Source: Rhizorhabdus sp. (GTDB lineage Bacteria > Pseudomonadota > Alphaproteobacteria > Sphingomonadales > Sphingomonadaceae). From it: a stretch of 5,664 bases of DNA. Positions 5,098 through 5,664 of this stretch are shown here, in pieces (the first letter of the stretch is position 1; the number at the start of each line of letters is the position of its first letter). The position numbers and the translations under genes were made by a program. Location: NCBI GenBank assembly GCA_004297635.1, contig SCUQ01000522.1, positions 1 to 5,664 on the forward strand, in the 5' to 3' direction. Below the pieces are notes generated by a model that made no database searches, was not told the DNA's origin, and saw nothing but the letters and a program-made list of their open reading frames with translations.

Positions 5098-5664
5098 ATG
5101 AACGACGCAGAACATTTACCGCTTTACAAGATCAGAGCGGTCCTTGGCCGGCTCATGAACTTTGTCGGTCAAGAATCTCGAATATTTTGGCGGTTTTTGC
5201 TTGCGATTCTGCTGATAGCTGGCGCTTCGCTGCCTGCGGCCTCCCATGCCAAGGGCGAGCGCTTCGATAAGGAGTGCAGTGCGGTCAATGCAAGGCTGAT
5301 AACCGTTGCTGAGGCCTCGCTGAACCGGAAAAAGCTGGAGCAGGCCTGCGTCCGGATAAGTGGGATAAGCGATGGCTGGACTTTGTATGGCAGCTTCGGT
5401 GACATCTATCGAAACACCGACGCATGGGAGGAGCATAGGCATAAGCGGTGGATGGCCGGCCGCATTGGCCTTAGGCCATTTCCGGAGGCCGATGATGACG
5501 GCGATACGCTGCCTGAAGGTGGAACATGGAGTTGGAGCCGTAAGGTTCCGCGCCGCGTAACACTGATCGGGCGGCTGCATGATTGCAGTTTGGATTGGTC
5601 GAGGGGCGACCCCAATAGCGATGATTTCGAAATTCGCATGGGCACGGGCTGGTGCCACTATAAT
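5098..5664 (+). CDS. Exported cysteine-containing protein of unknown function, possible immunity partner (3' end outside window)
   Basis: The frame from ATG 5098 stays open for 189 codons to the window end. It begins one base after the preceding stop (TGACATG), with GGAAA at 5089-5093, so translation is probably coupled. The N-terminus has a basic stretch (K11, R13, R18, R28, R32), a hydrophobic core FLLAILLIAGASL (33-45) and a likely signal peptidase site after ASHA (48-51), so the protein should be periplasmic. The mature part is rich in Trp (W94, W110, W118, W144, W146, W167, W185) and holds C60, C84, C163 and C186, which could form two disulfides. Residues 153-189 (RVTLIGRLHDC...GTGWCHYN) resemble the end of a small beta-rich domain. 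An internal ATG at 5155 would give a shorter signal peptide but has no ribosome site. No family is recognised; the immunity role is inferred only from context. Confidence 0.75.
   Translation, partial: MNDAEHLPLYKIRAVLGRLMNFVGQESRIFWRFLLAILLIAGASLPAASHAKGERFDKECSAVNARLITVAEASLNRKKLEQACVRISGISDGWTLYGSFGDIYRNTDAWEEHRHKRWMAGRIGLRPFPEADDDGDTLPEGGTWSWSRKVPRRVTLIGRLHDCSLDWSRGDPNSDDFEIRMGTGWCHYN

Noticed and set aside
5116..5658. A 180-codon minus-strand open frame
   Set aside because: The opposite plus-strand frame has a signal peptide, coupled start and no stop for 189 codons, so it is the better gene. The minus product shows no recognised feature.

Overview
The window looks like chromosomal DNA from a high-GC alphaproteobacterium, most likely a sphingomonad. 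This rests on base composition, codon use (hand counts of 60-base lines reach about 77% G+C in the metabolic genes) and the wording of the proteins, which resemble sphingomonad SelO, alpha/beta hydrolase, GT4 and flavin oxidoreductase proteins as I remember them. No search could be run, so the genus is inference.

Layout. At the left edge lies the N-terminal part of a SelO-type protein adenylyltransferase on the minus strand (1-321, running off the window). It faces a plus-strand pair across a gap of only 37 bases: an alpha/beta hydrolase (359-1228), then a GT4 glycosyltransferase (1230-2375) one base later, very probably co-transcribed. A 107-base spacer (2376-2482) follows. It carries a perfect 16-base palindrome and repeated TTTGCC/GGCAAA half-sites and probably holds the control region of the next gene. 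That gene is a nitronate monooxygenase-like FMN oxidoreductase (2483-3886) with an unusual cysteine-rich C-terminal segment. Its likely start is TTG, set by a strong ribosome binding site.

A 250-base non-coding stretch (3887-4136) then holds three small inverted repeats, one of them REP-like, and no convincing gene. After it the character changes. Two tightly coupled, unfamiliar genes follow: a 319-residue protein (4137-5096) with a GC-rich start and an AT-richer, His/Asp-motif C-terminal domain, and an exported, cysteine-containing protein (5098 to beyond the window end).

How the genes fit together. The first four genes look like ordinary housekeeping or accessory metabolism with no shared pathway visible. 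The last two are the interesting part. Their order, one-base spacing, composition shift, a JAB/DUF4329-like HxH...D pattern in the first and a signal peptide in the second would fit a secreted peptidase-type effector with a periplasmic immunity partner. This is a hypothesis from pattern reading only; no secretion genes, PAAR, VgrG or Rhs sequences are seen in the window.
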